A stretch of 40,845 bases of DNA, taken from assembly GCA_019787685.1 (NCBI GenBank), contig JAHNUO010000088.1:1-40845 (forward strand), read 5' to 3'. Below, piece by piece: positions 7,817 through 16,242 of the stretch. A model generated the notes under the pieces. That model searched no databases. It saw only the letters and a list, made by a program, of their open reading frames with translations, and was not told the origin of the DNA. Origin of the DNA: Chiua virens. Taxonomy: Eukaryota; Basidiomycota; Agaricomycetes; Boletales; Boletaceae. Made by a program: the position numbers and the translations under genes. Numbering within the stretch: the first letter of the stretch is position 1; each line of letters opens with the position of its first letter.

Positions 7817-8998
7817 ATGGACTACCACACCGCACTCGGAGTCCTAAACGACACCTCTCGAACGAACGGAGATCGTCTAATGGCCGCCTTCACCCTTGTA
7901 GCTGAACAAGCAACACTCATAGCCGCCCTAGAAGGGCAACTCAATGCTTTACCCGTTATACCACCACAAGCGGCCACCTCAACCTCTAAAGTCGAAATCT
8001 TCGCAGACCCAGGGTCATATGACGGAGAAATGGCCAAATTCGAAGAATGGTGGGCCAAAATGAAAGGATGGCTCGAAGTAAACAACCTCGCCATTCCCAA
8101 GGGCTCATACAGGGCCGTACAAGCCGTTCTCTCACGGCTGAAAGGAAAGAAGGCAGCGCAATTCGCAGAAACGCGCTTAGCTAAAGGCTCCGCTCTCACA
8201 TGGGGAACATTAGTACAGGACATCGAAGGGATGTTCCGACAAAACAACAAGGTCGATTGGGCTAGATCCCAATTAGAAAATCTAAAACAAGGAACAATGA
8301 GAGTAGAGGACTATATCGTCCAATGGGAAGCCTTGTGGCTACAAGCACACATAGATCCTTCCCATGCGATAAGACTCCTTGAGGCAAACACTGCCCACTC
8401 CATCATTTACCAAATATTCCGCGACGGGCACAGGGTAGACCCCTTCCATCCCATGTACATGGACCCCAAACACGCAGAATACGAAGCTGATCGTGATCAC
8501 GCGGTCATAACATACCTTTCTTGGATCCGAACAGCGGGAAATGCCATGGAAGCACTCAATTACGTGCGACCAGACCGCTACAAAAAGTACAGAGATCCCA
8601 ATGCAATGGACATTGGCCAAGCCACTTACGCCGAAAGGGACGAAGATGGCTGGTTCACAGGAAAAGAAGTCAGAGCAGTTGGTCAAAAGAAGACCAATAA
8701 CAAATGCTACAACTGCGGCGGTGCAGGCCACAGAACCAACGATTGCACCAAACCCAAAAACCAGTGCAGTGAATGCAAGTGGTACAGCGGATCTCATAAG
8801 ACGCAATGTTCGCGCAAAATCCGCACGACAAACAAGGAAGAAAAGAAGACTATATCTTCTACTTCCACCACTTCCCCATCTGTACCGGCTAAAGACCCCT
8901 TTGCCGCCATCCGTGGGATGTCCCCTGAGGAAGTACAAGCATACTACTTCGACATGTATGAAAACAAGAACGGAAAGGGAAAAGGCAAGGCGAACTGA
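7817..8998 (+). CDS. gag: Gag (capsid and nucleocapsid), two zinc knuckles
   Basis: 393 residues. The structural polyprotein forms the particle and binds the element RNA. The capsid core includes VEIFADPGSYDGEMAKFEEW (about 56-75) and WARSQLENLKQGTMRVEDY, a typical retrotransposon-gag region. A classical CX2CX4HX4C knuckle lies at C297, C300, H305, C310 (CYNCGGAGHRTNDC). It is followed by a second cluster of the form CX2CX6HX3C (CSECKWYSGSHKTQC), kept in both decayed relatives. The ATG has a strong context (A at -3, G at +4) and lies 10 nt after the ORF2 stop; one short ATG (7766) intervenes in another frame. The gag stop TGA is conserved in all three copies. Confidence 0.93.
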   Translation: MDYHTALGVLNDTSRTNGDRLMAAFTLVAEQATLIAALEGQLNALPVIPPQAATSTSKVEIFADPGSYDGEMAKFEEWWAKMKGWLEVNNLAIPKGSYRAVQAVLSRLKGKKAAQFAETRLAKGSALTWGTLVQDIEGMFRQNNKVDWARSQLENLKQGTMRVEDYIVQWEALWLQAHIDPSHAIRLLEANTAHSIIYQIFRDGHRVDPFHPMYMDPKHAEYEADRDHAVITYLSWIRTAGNAMEALNYVRPDRYKKYRDPNAMDIGQATYAERDEDGWFTGKEVRAVGQKKTNNKCYNCGGAGHRTNDCTKPKNQCSECKWYSGSHKTQCSRKIRTTNKEEKKTISSTSTTSPSVPAKDPFAAIRGMSPEEVQAYYFDMYENKNGKGKGKAN

Positions 8999-11900
8999 GT
9001 AAACTGGGATCTCACGTTCGCACTACCCTTCCAAAAGAATATGAAAACTCTGTCTCTTTAAAGTTTGACTTTACCTATTCAGAAAAACCTCCCCGGCAAG
9101 AGGATAAACTACCTAAATCACCAAAAACAACAGAAAACGAAAGCGTTGACAGCGTCTCTGCGGAGCGCGGCGGACACGATAGTTCCGTGCTTAATTCTGT
9201 CCCAAAACAAATACCCGATGGGTCTTTCATTAGATCTACATCGGTAGAAAAAGAAATAGTATTACCAATTTTGGTATCCCCAGTAAACCAAATTGGTTAT
9301 GTTGGAGCAAAAGCGCTTCTTGATAGTGGAGCTAACGCGATCTTCATACACGAGGATTACGTCGCTAAACATAAGCTTCCCACACACGCGCTACCACACG
9401 CCATACAAGTCTTTAATGTCGACGGAACCAAAAATCAAGCGGGTTCTATTACTCACGCCGCACAAATCCTGATTGATTACAAAGGACACAGGGAAATAGT
9501 GGATGCCGAAATTACCAACCTTGGAAAGAACGACCTTATCCTCGGATATACATGGTTAAAGCACCACAACCCCCATATTGATTGGTCCACAGGATCGGTT
9601 ATAATGCGGAGATGCCCCGAATCATGTCATTCTCAAGAAGAAGACGATTTCTTGGATTCCATTATCGCAGAAGAACTTAAATATGCAAACTCTATCGCGG
9701 AATCTCGTATTTTTACCGCAAACATGGAAACTCCACCTTCTCCTCCTAAGGAACGCACTCTTGAAGAGATGGTCCCACGAGAATATTTAAAATATGCTAA
9801 AGTATTTGGAAAGACGGAATCCGAAAGGATACCATTACGCAAACCATGGGATCACCATATTGACCTAAAAGAGTCTTTCGTTCCAAAGAAGGGTCGCTTA
9901 ATACCCCTCTCTGTCACAGAACAAGAGGAGGTTTCCGCATTTATCGATGACCAATTAAAGAAAGGTTACATCAGACCCTCTAAGTCCGAACAGACATCTC
10001 CGGTCTTCTTTGTCCCTAAGAAAGATGGAAAGAAGCGTATGGTCCAGGATTACCGATACCTAAACGAACATACAACTAAGAATAACTACCCCTTGCCGCT
10101 CATCTCGCAGCTTGTGGATAAACTAAAAGACGCTAAGCTTTTTACTAAAATGGATCTCCGATGGGGATACAATAACGTACGCATCAAAGAAGGCGACGAA
10201 TGGAAGGCAGCATTTGTCTGTCACCGCGGGTCTTTCGAACCCATCGTCATGTACTTCGGATTATGTAACTCACCAGCAACGTTTCAAACCATGATGAACG
10301 AAATCTTTGCCGATATGAATGGCGTCGTTGTCGTTTACATCGATGACCTTATGATATTTACAAACACAGATGATTATGAAACTCATGACAAAATCGTACT
10401 CGAAGTGCTTAAACGCCTTGAAGAAAACGACTTATACGTAAAACCAGAAAAATGCTTCTTTCGCGTAAAAGAAGTGGATTTCCTCGGAATGATCGTGGGA
10501 ACTGATGGGATTAAAATGGATAACGAAAAGACCAAAGCAGTAGCCGAATGGCCAACTCCCACCTCAGTCAAACACATCAGAAGTTTCCTCGGACTTGCCA
10601 ACTTCTATCGCAGATTCATTAAAGATTATGGAAAAATAGCACGACCTTTACATAACCTTACTAAAAAGGATCAGAAATTCGAATGGACCTTCGCTTGTGA
10701 CGAAGCGTTCACTATGCTTAAAAAGGCTTTTACGACAGCCCCTATCCTAGCTTATCCCGATCAGAATGCCAAATATCGCTTAGAATGCGACTCTTCGGAT
10801 TTCGCTACGGGAGCAGTTCTATCTTTAGAAAAAGAAGGACTTTGGCACCCTGTCGCCTACAATAGCCACTCTATGACACCAGAAGAACGAAATTACCCTA
10901 TAGCCGATAAAGAAATGCTCTCGGTTATCCGTTCTCTAGAACTATGGCGCCACTATCTTGAGGGTGCAAAATATGAATTTGAAATATGGAATGACCACCA
11001 GAACCTTACGTGGTTTATGACACGCCAGGACCTTAACCGAAGACAGGCGAGATGGGCCCAATATCTCTCACGCTTTAACTTCACTTGGCACCACAAGGCT
11101 GGAGTCACTATGGGAAAAGCAGACGCTTTAAGCAGACGAGAAGATCACATGATCGGAATCGAAGATGATAACAAAGGAATCCTTCTCATGGATCCATCTA
11201 AGATCAGATCAGCCGTCACTCTCCTATACAATGGTGATCAATTCTTATCTGACGTACAACATGAAACTATGAAATTACCACCTAATGCCATGAAACACTT
11301 ACTCTCTATCGGATATAAAGTCGAGGACGCCTTCCTTAGAAAGGGGGATAGAATCTTCATTCCCGATGCATTACGTACTAAATCCATCACCATGTTTCAT
11401 GACACACCCGAAGCCGGACATCCCGGTTATGACAAAACTTTAGAACTTCTATCACGAACTTACATTTGGCCTCGTATGAACGAAGAAGTCAAAAATTATG
11501 TCTCACACTGTGAAAGATGCGCTCGTTTCAAGGGTTCTAACCAGAAAACAGCAGGACTCCTGCAACCCCTAGAAACACCGTCATTACCATGGGAAGATAT
11601 CTCAGCAGATTTCATCACAGATCTTCCACTTTCACACTCCTATGATTCCATTCTCACAGTTGTGGATCGCTTCTCCAAAGAAGTCGAATTCATCCCATGT
11701 CACAAAACGTGTACATCTATGGATCTCGCTAAACTATATCTCTCACACATATGGAAACATCATGGCCTCCCTAAAACCATCATATCAGACAGAGGACCAC
11801 AATTCGCTTCCCAACTTATGAAAGATATATGCTCAGGGTTAAAAATAACACCCAAATTAAGCACCGCACATCATCCACAAACGGACGGACAATCGGAACG

Positions 11901-12840
11901 AATGAACCGAGAAGTGCAACAGTATCTTCGCATGTTCTGTGCTGAAAAGGATAACACATGGGCCGATTGGCTCCCTCTCGCACAATTCTCATACAACAGC
12001 AAGAAACACACTGCCACTAAATTCTCACCATTCGAAATCACACGTTCTTACGTCCCCAGAATGGGAATTATGCCACAATCCATGAAAAACCCGGCTGCTC
12101 AGAACTACATTACGGATTTCTCCGAAGTTCTAGAACAAACCAAATCTAATATAGATAAAGCCGCGGAAAATATGAAAAACATTGCAGATAGATCGAGATC
12201 AGAACCACCTTCCTATACAGTCGGAGATAAGGTCTGGCTCTCTACAGCAAATCTAAAAATAAAACAACATCCAAAATTTACGGATAAATGGATTGGTCCC
12301 TATGACATAATATCTATGCACGGTCCGAATGCTCTAAAGCTTCGACTCCCACGTACCATGCGGATACACCCAGTCGTAAACATTTCTCAAGTAAAACCTT
12401 ATAAGGAACATCTACCGGATCAGCCGCTATATAAACCACGGCCTGTCGTAATCGGAGATGACCGAGAAGAAGAATTCGAAGCGGATTACATTGTTGATTC
12501 CCGAATGAAGGGACGACGCTTAGAATATCTCATACACTGGAAAGGTTATGATGATGACGAAAGAACCTGGGAACCACTAAAGAATCTGAAGAATGCTCCG
12601 GATCTCATATCTGATTTCCACGAAGCACATCCAGATGCCCCAAGGAAACTAAAAGTCACACAAACCGAATTTAACTCTATGTTCCGAACCTATGACGATA
12701 AAACTTCACACGAAGATGAGGATAGTCTCCATCGTCTCAATTATGAAATAGATCATCCGGAGTTTGATCAACAGAAGGGGGATAGTGTTACGATACCAAC
12801 TTTTCCTCACTTCTCAACTCCTACATTCGACTTATTCTAA
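8962..12840 (+). CDS. pol: Pol polyprotein: protease, RT, RNase H, integrase, chromodomain
   Basis: The frame opens at 8962, overlapping gag, and there is an internal ATG at 9187 (numbering below counts from it; 1217 residues). The protease active site is DSGA at D46. RT has D323 (KMDLRWGY) and YIDD at 384-387. RNase H starts at D535 (ECDSSDFATGAVLS). The integrase zinc finger is H738, H745, C775, C778, and the catalytic triad is D808, D868, E904, with the classic 35-residue gap between the last two. A KWIGPYDI (GPY/F) module follows, then a chromodomain (about 1096-1150) with cage aromatics Y1101, W1118, Y1121. Chromodomains of this class bind methylated histone H3 and steer integration (family knowledge). 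The last 18 codons and the stop lie inside the 3' LTR. Expression is probably by -1 frameshifting from gag. Confidence 0.96.
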   Translation, partial: KQERKGKRQGELSKLGSHVRTTLPKEYENSVSLKFDFTYSEKPPRQEDKLPKSPKTTENESVDSVSAERGGHDSSVLNSVPKQIPDGSFIRSTSVEKEIVLPILVSPVNQIGYVGAKALLDSGANAIFIHEDYVAKHKLPTHALPHAIQVFNVDGTKNQAGSITHAAQILIDYKGHREIVDAEITNLGKNDLILGYTWLKHHNPHIDWSTGSVIMRRCPESCHSQEEDDFLDSIIAEELKYANSIAESRIFTANMETPPSPPKERTLEEMVPREYLKYAKVFGKTESERIPLRKPWDHHIDLKESFVPKKGRLIPLSVTEQEEVSAFIDDQLKKGYIRPSKSEQTSPVFFVPKKDGKKRMVQDYRYLNEHTTKNNYPLPLISQLVDKLKDAKLFTKMDLRWGYNNVRIKEGDEWKAAFVCHRGSFEPIVMYFGLCNSPATFQTMMNEIFADMNGVVVVYIDDLMIFTNTDDYETHDKIVLEVLKRLEENDLYVKPEKCFFRVKEVDFLGMIVGTDGIKMDNEKTKAVAEWPTPTSVKHIRSFLGLANFYRRFIKDYGKIARPLHNLTKKDQKFEWTFACDEAFTMLKKAFTTAPILAYPDQNAKYRLECDSSDFATGAVLSLEKEGLWHPVAYNSHSMTPEERNYPIADKEMLSVIRSLELWRHYLEGAKYEFEIWNDHQNLTWFMTRQDLNRRQARWAQYLSRFNFTWHHKAGVTMGKADALSRREDHMIGIEDDNKGILLMDPSKIRSAVTLLYNGDQFLSDVQHETMKLPPNAMKHLLSIGYKVEDAFLRKGDRIFIPDALRTKSITMFHDTPEAGHPGYDKTLELLSRTYIWPRMNEEVKNYVSHCERCARFKGSNQKTAGLLQPLETPSLPWEDISADFITDLPLSHSYDSILTVVDRFSKEVEFIPCHKTCTSMDLAKLYLSHIWKHHGLPKTIISDRGPQFASQLMKDICSGLKITPKLSTAHHPQTDGQSERMNREVQQYLRMFCAEKDNTWADWLPLAQFSYNSKKHTATKFSPFEITRSYVPRMGIMPQSMKNPAAQNYITDFSEVLEQTKSNIDKAAENMKNIADRSRSEPPSYTVGDKVWLSTANLKIKQHPKFTDKWIGPYDIISMHGPNALKLRLPRTMRIHPVVNISQVKPYKEHLPDQPLYKPRPVVIGDDREEEFEADYIVDSRMKGRRLEYLIHWKGYDDDERTWEPLKNLKNAPDLISDFHEAHPDAPRKLKVTQTEFNSMFRTYDDKTSHEDEDSLHRLNYEIDHPEFDQQKGDSVTIPTFPHFSTPTFDLF
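8977..8983 (+). promoter_or_regulatory. Candidate -1 ribosomal frameshift site between gag and pol
   Basis: GGGAAAA is phased as G GGA AAA in the gag frame, the X XXY YYZ pattern for -1 slippage. It lies within the 37-nt overlap of gag and pol (8962-8998), and a shift of -1 leads straight into pol. A second heptamer, A AAG GGA (8974-8980), overlaps it. GGGAAAAGGC is kept in both relatives (minus strand 28064-28070 and 3502-3508), whereas the second heptamer is not kept in element 2. No stimulatory pseudoknot was worked out. Confidence 0.7.
12773..12785 (+). promoter_or_regulatory. Polypurine tract of the intact element
   Basis: AGAAGGGGGA followed by TAG abuts the 3' LTR (TGTTACG at 12786). 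This is the expected primer for plus-strand DNA. It is also translated, as part of the pol C-terminus. Confidence 0.75.
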
Positions 12841-13211
12841 ACATGCCTCATGTCAAGGCTGTCCAAAGGATCATATCCGATTGGCTGCCACAATAACACA
12901 GCACCCATCACCTCATGTCCTTATCTTTCATTTCCCTTATCACTGACTCATTACCGGCAGTGCAAGGCTATGCCCTTATCTATGACTCATATCTATTCAC
13001 ACCTTATCATCCAATAGGATGCATTATGCTTATCTACGTAGTTCATACTCAGATTAGAACTCCGATATCCATGTAGTATATAAACCCCATGAATGACAGC
13101 CAGAGAGCTCTAACAAAGTTCTCTTGGAGTTTTCGCCTCTTCACTGGACTGAACCCCCTCTTCACTACACCACTACAACTTTAACAGTCTAGGTTGTTCT
13201 AGGTTGTTTCA
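12786..13211 (+). repeat. 3' LTR of the intact element
   Basis: Identical to the 5' LTR over 426 bp on visual comparison. It supplies the last 18 pol codons and the stop TAA (12838-12840). Followed by the duplication GCTTG (13212-13216). Confidence 0.96.
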
Positions 13212-13328
13212 GCTTGTTTCAGATATGATCCTTTGGACAGCCTTGTCATGAGGTGTAATATGCTGTAATAGCATTAGAAAAGATTGAAGGTAAAATCTGT
13301 TAAGAGTTAAAATGTCGAGATCATAACA

Positions 13329-13640
13329 GAAACTGTTTTAAGATGGTTGAAGCCAAGATCATGCATTGACTTATTGAGTGATTTCCACCAAGCTAGAGCA
13401 GCTTGTTTGAAGGCATAAATGGCATACAGCAGTTGGAGAACTTTGTGTTTTGAGTTGAAAGGGGCAAACTATTCAGGAAACTCCATATAGAGAATCTCTT
13501 CCATTGGACATAAAGTGCAGAAATGTACCAAGGACTAAGTGGGGAGAGGGCAAGGATGCATTGAACTGTGTAAAAACACACAACTTGGGAGAAGATTTGA
13601 TTGAAGTGAAGTGCTTCAAGTTGATTGTAGATGGGAATGT
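13329..13640 (-). pseudogene. Ty1/copia reverse transcriptase fragment
   Basis: Read on the minus strand, one frame gives MEEILYMEFPE, a stop, then HKVLQLLYAIYAFKQAALAW and WKSLNKSMHDLGFNHLKT. This is the copia RT segment around the (L)YGLKQA motif, here YAFKQAA. Element 1 inserted at its end (13328/13329), so the rest of this copia copy would lie left of the window. It is unlikely to be the same copy as the copia element at 17970-35299, which has its own RT. Frame broken by stops; nothing functional. Confidence 0.7.
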
Positions 13641-14124
13641 ATTGATTTATTGATTACTATAAGGTACTGAAACTGAAATGACACGTGGAATTAAAAGACA
13701 GAAAAAGACAGTATATAAGGAAGAGTATGATGGTGTGGTTTGGAAATAATAGATAGAATTAAAGAGGGGGAAATGAAAAATGATAGAAAGAAAAAAGAAG
13801 TTGGTGGGTGGGGTATGAGTTAATGGAGAGGTGTGTGTAAATTGGTAGGAAAGTATATAGAAAATAAATAGCAGATTGAAAAATAGAAGAAGTTTAGTTG
13901 GTGTTTGTAAAGAGTGAGAGTGGATGGTGAAAAAGAAATTAACACTGGTTGCATCATATAGATATTATTCTGCACATATCATGAACATTGTTACACATTT
14001 GATACACTACCTACATTGTGTACATTATAGTTGCAGTACTATATGTGCACACAAGTCCACTTCTCCCTCACCAAAAACCAAGATTGTCATATAATTGTAT
14101 GTAAGATATACTTGCACTTGTTTG
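13641..14124. other. No gene seen; purine-rich stretch
   Basis: Low-complexity purine-rich sequence (about 13740-13930) followed by AT-rich sequence. I see no coding frame with family motifs and no clear repeat boundary. Confidence 0.5.
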
Positions 14125-14347
14125 AAGTAGACTGCAACCATACCTGGACCAAAAAAAACTGATTCAAAATGGTCTTTTGATCAGTCTTCTAACCCCTTTT
14201 CTATGGGAATTAAGATTAGGGTGAAATGAAGGTACTATGGACTCCTGGCTATCTACTGACCTTCACAACCGCAGTCCAGTTGGCTACCAGTTTAGTCTGG
14301 TCCAGTTGCCAGTCTTTTAAGCAATCCTAGATTGGACTTAAAAATAC
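14125..14347 (-). repeat. Truncated copy of the 410-bp TA-flanked inverted-repeat element
   Basis: Matches, in reverse orientation, the inner and right part of the element at 17472-17881. Shared blocks are CAACCATA, the CCTTTTCTATGGGAA block and ATGGACTCCTGGCTATCTAC. Its right terminus is GGACTTAAAAATAC followed by TA (14348-14349). The opposite terminal repeat is not found, so about 90 bp seem lost. Confidence 0.65.
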
Positions 14348-15032
14348 TAGATCCAGTGAGGTCTGTTAGAACAGACTGGTTCCAAAGGACCTGATTGTCC
14401 CAAGGGCAGAGTCACTGCTTTGGTGACTTACCTGATGGTGGAAATCAGCAAAACCCAATGAGGCTATACAATTGAGTCCCCAGACTGCTCCCCATATCCA
14501 CAGAATCCACAGAAAAAAAAATGCATTGCTGATGAAGCTCAAGACAATATTGTGGAGGATGTAGAGAGAAAGATTATTCATTGTTATACACAGTAAAACA
14601 TCTTTATATATCTACTGATGATATGAAACAGTATATATGTACAAGCAGCTCCAAGTATAGATTACTTTATTTAGTAGCTTGTTCATATGTCATTGCTCAC
14701 TACTTATGTAACACTCTGTTTATTTGCATGTGTACCTGAGTCATTCTAACCTAAATGACTAAGTTCACTTTTTAGGTTATGAGCCCTACACTATAGCACA
14801 TCAACAACAGTTGTAAAAACCACATCAGATAGCTTTTTTCACTCCATTGTTCACCCTGTCACACTTCCTCCAAGCCTTGACCTTCTTCCCATTCCCTTGA
14901 AACCATTTCAATCTTACTAATGCTTACTCTGAGCTCTCCATGCCTATGCTAGTATTTTTCACACACCACAAAACCTCCTGTCTGGCCAAGGAAATCAATC
15001 CTCAGGGCAGCCCACCATGCCCACAACAACTA
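14348..15032. other. No gene seen between inverted-repeat elements
   Basis: AT-rich, with stops in all frames. A few CAGACTGG-type words resemble the neighbouring inverted-repeat family, but no second terminus could be placed. Confidence 0.5.
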
Positions 15033-15446
15033 GAGTTTTAAAGTCCAGTCTAGGACTAGACAAAAGACTGGCAACTAGACTGGACTGGACTGATTAGCAA
15101 CTAAACTGCAGTTGCTGGTTGCCTGGTTTTGCAAACAAAAGACTGTAGTTTGGACCAGTTGAAACTAGTGTACAGCCACACTACCATATCTAGAAGGGTT
15201 CCCCTATTTTAGGGGGGATTTTAGCATTTTTTATGCCAAAATGATAATTATACCTCCAAAAACATGATTTGCATGATAATTTGATTGGTGGATAGCCAAG
15301 AGTCCATACTACATTATATCTCACTATGACTAAGTGTCATAACTAGTTCCAGACCAGCTATTTCAAAACTGTTGGCAACCAGTTTTTCTTGGTCTGGTTG
15401 CCTGTTTTGAACATAAAAGACCAGACCAGACTGGACTTTAAAACAC
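15033..15446 (+). mobile_element. Non-autonomous TA-flanked inverted-repeat element (414 bp), copy b
   Basis: The left terminus is GAGTTTTAAAGTCCAGTCT and the right terminus (reverse complement) GTGTTTTAAAGTCCAGTCT, flanked by TA on both sides (15031-15032, 15447-15448). The inside is filled with CAGTCTAGGACTGG-like words and has no coding capacity. It shares GTGGATAGCCAAGAGTCCAT with copy a. The TA duplication suggests mobilisation by a Tc1/mariner-type transposase (inference). Confidence 0.8.
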
Positions 15447-15784
15447 TAACAACAACCACATTAAAGTGGGACCCAGTATCAAACCCCCTTCATTATTTCC
15501 CACTAATCAGCAAACAAACCCTCAGCTGGACAGTCCTGTCCAGAATGGGGCAGACTGTGACAGCTTGACAGACTCTCCAGCTTCCCTAACAAGGTACCTA
15601 ACTGGCTAGAGCTGGACAGAGCTAGACAGTAGGCTCCAGCTATCATAGTTAATGAATACTAGGAGTCTAGAAGAATCTAGTAGAAACAACCAATGAATCT
15701 GGATATTGATCACACATGTATATGATGAAAAAACAATACTGCATGGCACATAGTGACAATGCAAAACTTACCAACAAAACCAAC
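15447..15784. other. No gene seen; GGACAG/CTGTCC-rich stretch
   Basis: Several copies of CTGGACAG and its complement lie at about 15525-15635, perhaps another small repeat whose ends I cannot place. No coding signal. Confidence 0.45.
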
Positions 15785-16242
15785 TGTTACAATTCCAACA
15801 TTTCATCCCTTAATGGATTACACCTTCAATCTCTTCTAACTTAAACTATCTCATGCCAAGGCTGTCCAAAGGATCATATCCTATTGGCTACCACACTCTC
15901 TCACAGAATGCCAAACCCTAACATGCATATTCACACAATAACTCATTATGACATATATCTCTTATCACTGACTCATACACGGCAGTGCAAGGCTATGTCT
16001 CTTATCTATGACTCACATTTGTTCACACCTTATCTACCACTCACAGTCCTTAGCTTTATCTACATAGTTCATACTTACCTTAGAACTCCAATATCCATGT
16101 AGTATATACATAAACCCTATGAATTGAAGCCAGAGGACTCTAACAAAGTTCTCTTGGAGTTTTTGCCTCTTTAGTTGGACTTTCACACCCTCTCTTACAA
16201 CTACTACACTTTATAGTCTAGCTTTTGTTCTAGGTTGTGTCA
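15785..16242 (+). repeat. Solo LTR (458 bp) with perfect CCAAC duplications
   Basis: Starts TGTTACAATTCC and ends GGTTGTGTCA. CCAAC lies on both sides (15780-15784, 16243-16247). It holds the family landmarks: CCAAAGGATCATATCCTATTGG, a TATA box (GTATATACATAAA, about 16100) and CTCTAACAAAGTTCTCTTGG. CpG is largely lost. A product of LTR-LTR recombination of a relative of the intact element. Confidence 0.92.

Larger units (their letters stand above)
6324..13211 (+). mobile_element. Intact Ty3/gypsy chromovirus with ORF1-ORF2-gag-pol
   Basis: A complete 6888-bp LTR retrotransposon. The two LTRs (6324-6749 and 12786-13211) are identical over all 426 bases by eye, and the 5-bp duplication GCTTG (6319-6323 and 13212-13216) is perfect. 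It has a self-priming site, a polypurine tract, and four open coding regions with no internal stop. Pol carries every catalytic motif expected. Compared with the two decayed relatives in the window it is rich in CpG. All of this argues for recent, possibly ongoing, activity. The domain order with integrase before a C-terminal chromodomain places it among chromoviruses; the self-priming site suggests affinity to the Tf1/sushi group. Confidence 0.96.
5713..13221 (+). repeat. Solo LTR of a second family (616 bp), split by the intact element
   Basis: It starts TGTTACGATCAC at 5713, runs to 6323, and resumes after the intact element as TTTCA (13217-13221), giving a TG...CA unit of 616 bp. The duplication GATAT flanks it perfectly (5708-5712 and 13222-13226). 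It has a TATA box (AGTATATATACC, about 6079-6090) and a weak resemblance to the main LTR family (GGATCATATCTGATTGG). It keeps more CpG than its host LTR, so it is younger than element 1 and older than the intact element. No internal region remains. Confidence 0.88.
1..13328 (-). mobile_element. Decayed Ty3 chromovirus, element 1 (split, left end outside window)
   Basis: This minus-strand relative of the intact element runs from pol at the left window edge to its 5' LTR on the right. The order, read on the minus strand, is 5' LTR, self-priming site, ORF1, ORF2, gag, pol. It is continuous from 5712 down to 1 and resumes at 13222-13328; everything between is later insertion. All reading frames carry stops, and CpG is nearly absent where the intact copy has CpG. 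Its 3' LTR would lie left of base 1, so its target duplication cannot be checked; the five bases to the right are GAAAC (13329-13333). Confidence 0.88.

Noticed and set aside
7822..8938. Minus-strand frames of 142 and 199 codons across gag
   Set aside because: Shadows of the GC-rich gag frame with no motif and no counterpart in the decayed copies.
14366..14581. A 71-codon minus-strand frame with hydrophobic residues
   Set aside because: Lies in repeat-rich non-coding DNA, has no motif and overlaps no conserved block.
1727..16242. LTRs at 1727-2177 and 15785-16242 as the two ends of one element
   Set aside because: They have the same orientation, but each has its own flanking duplication and the sequence between does not form one element.
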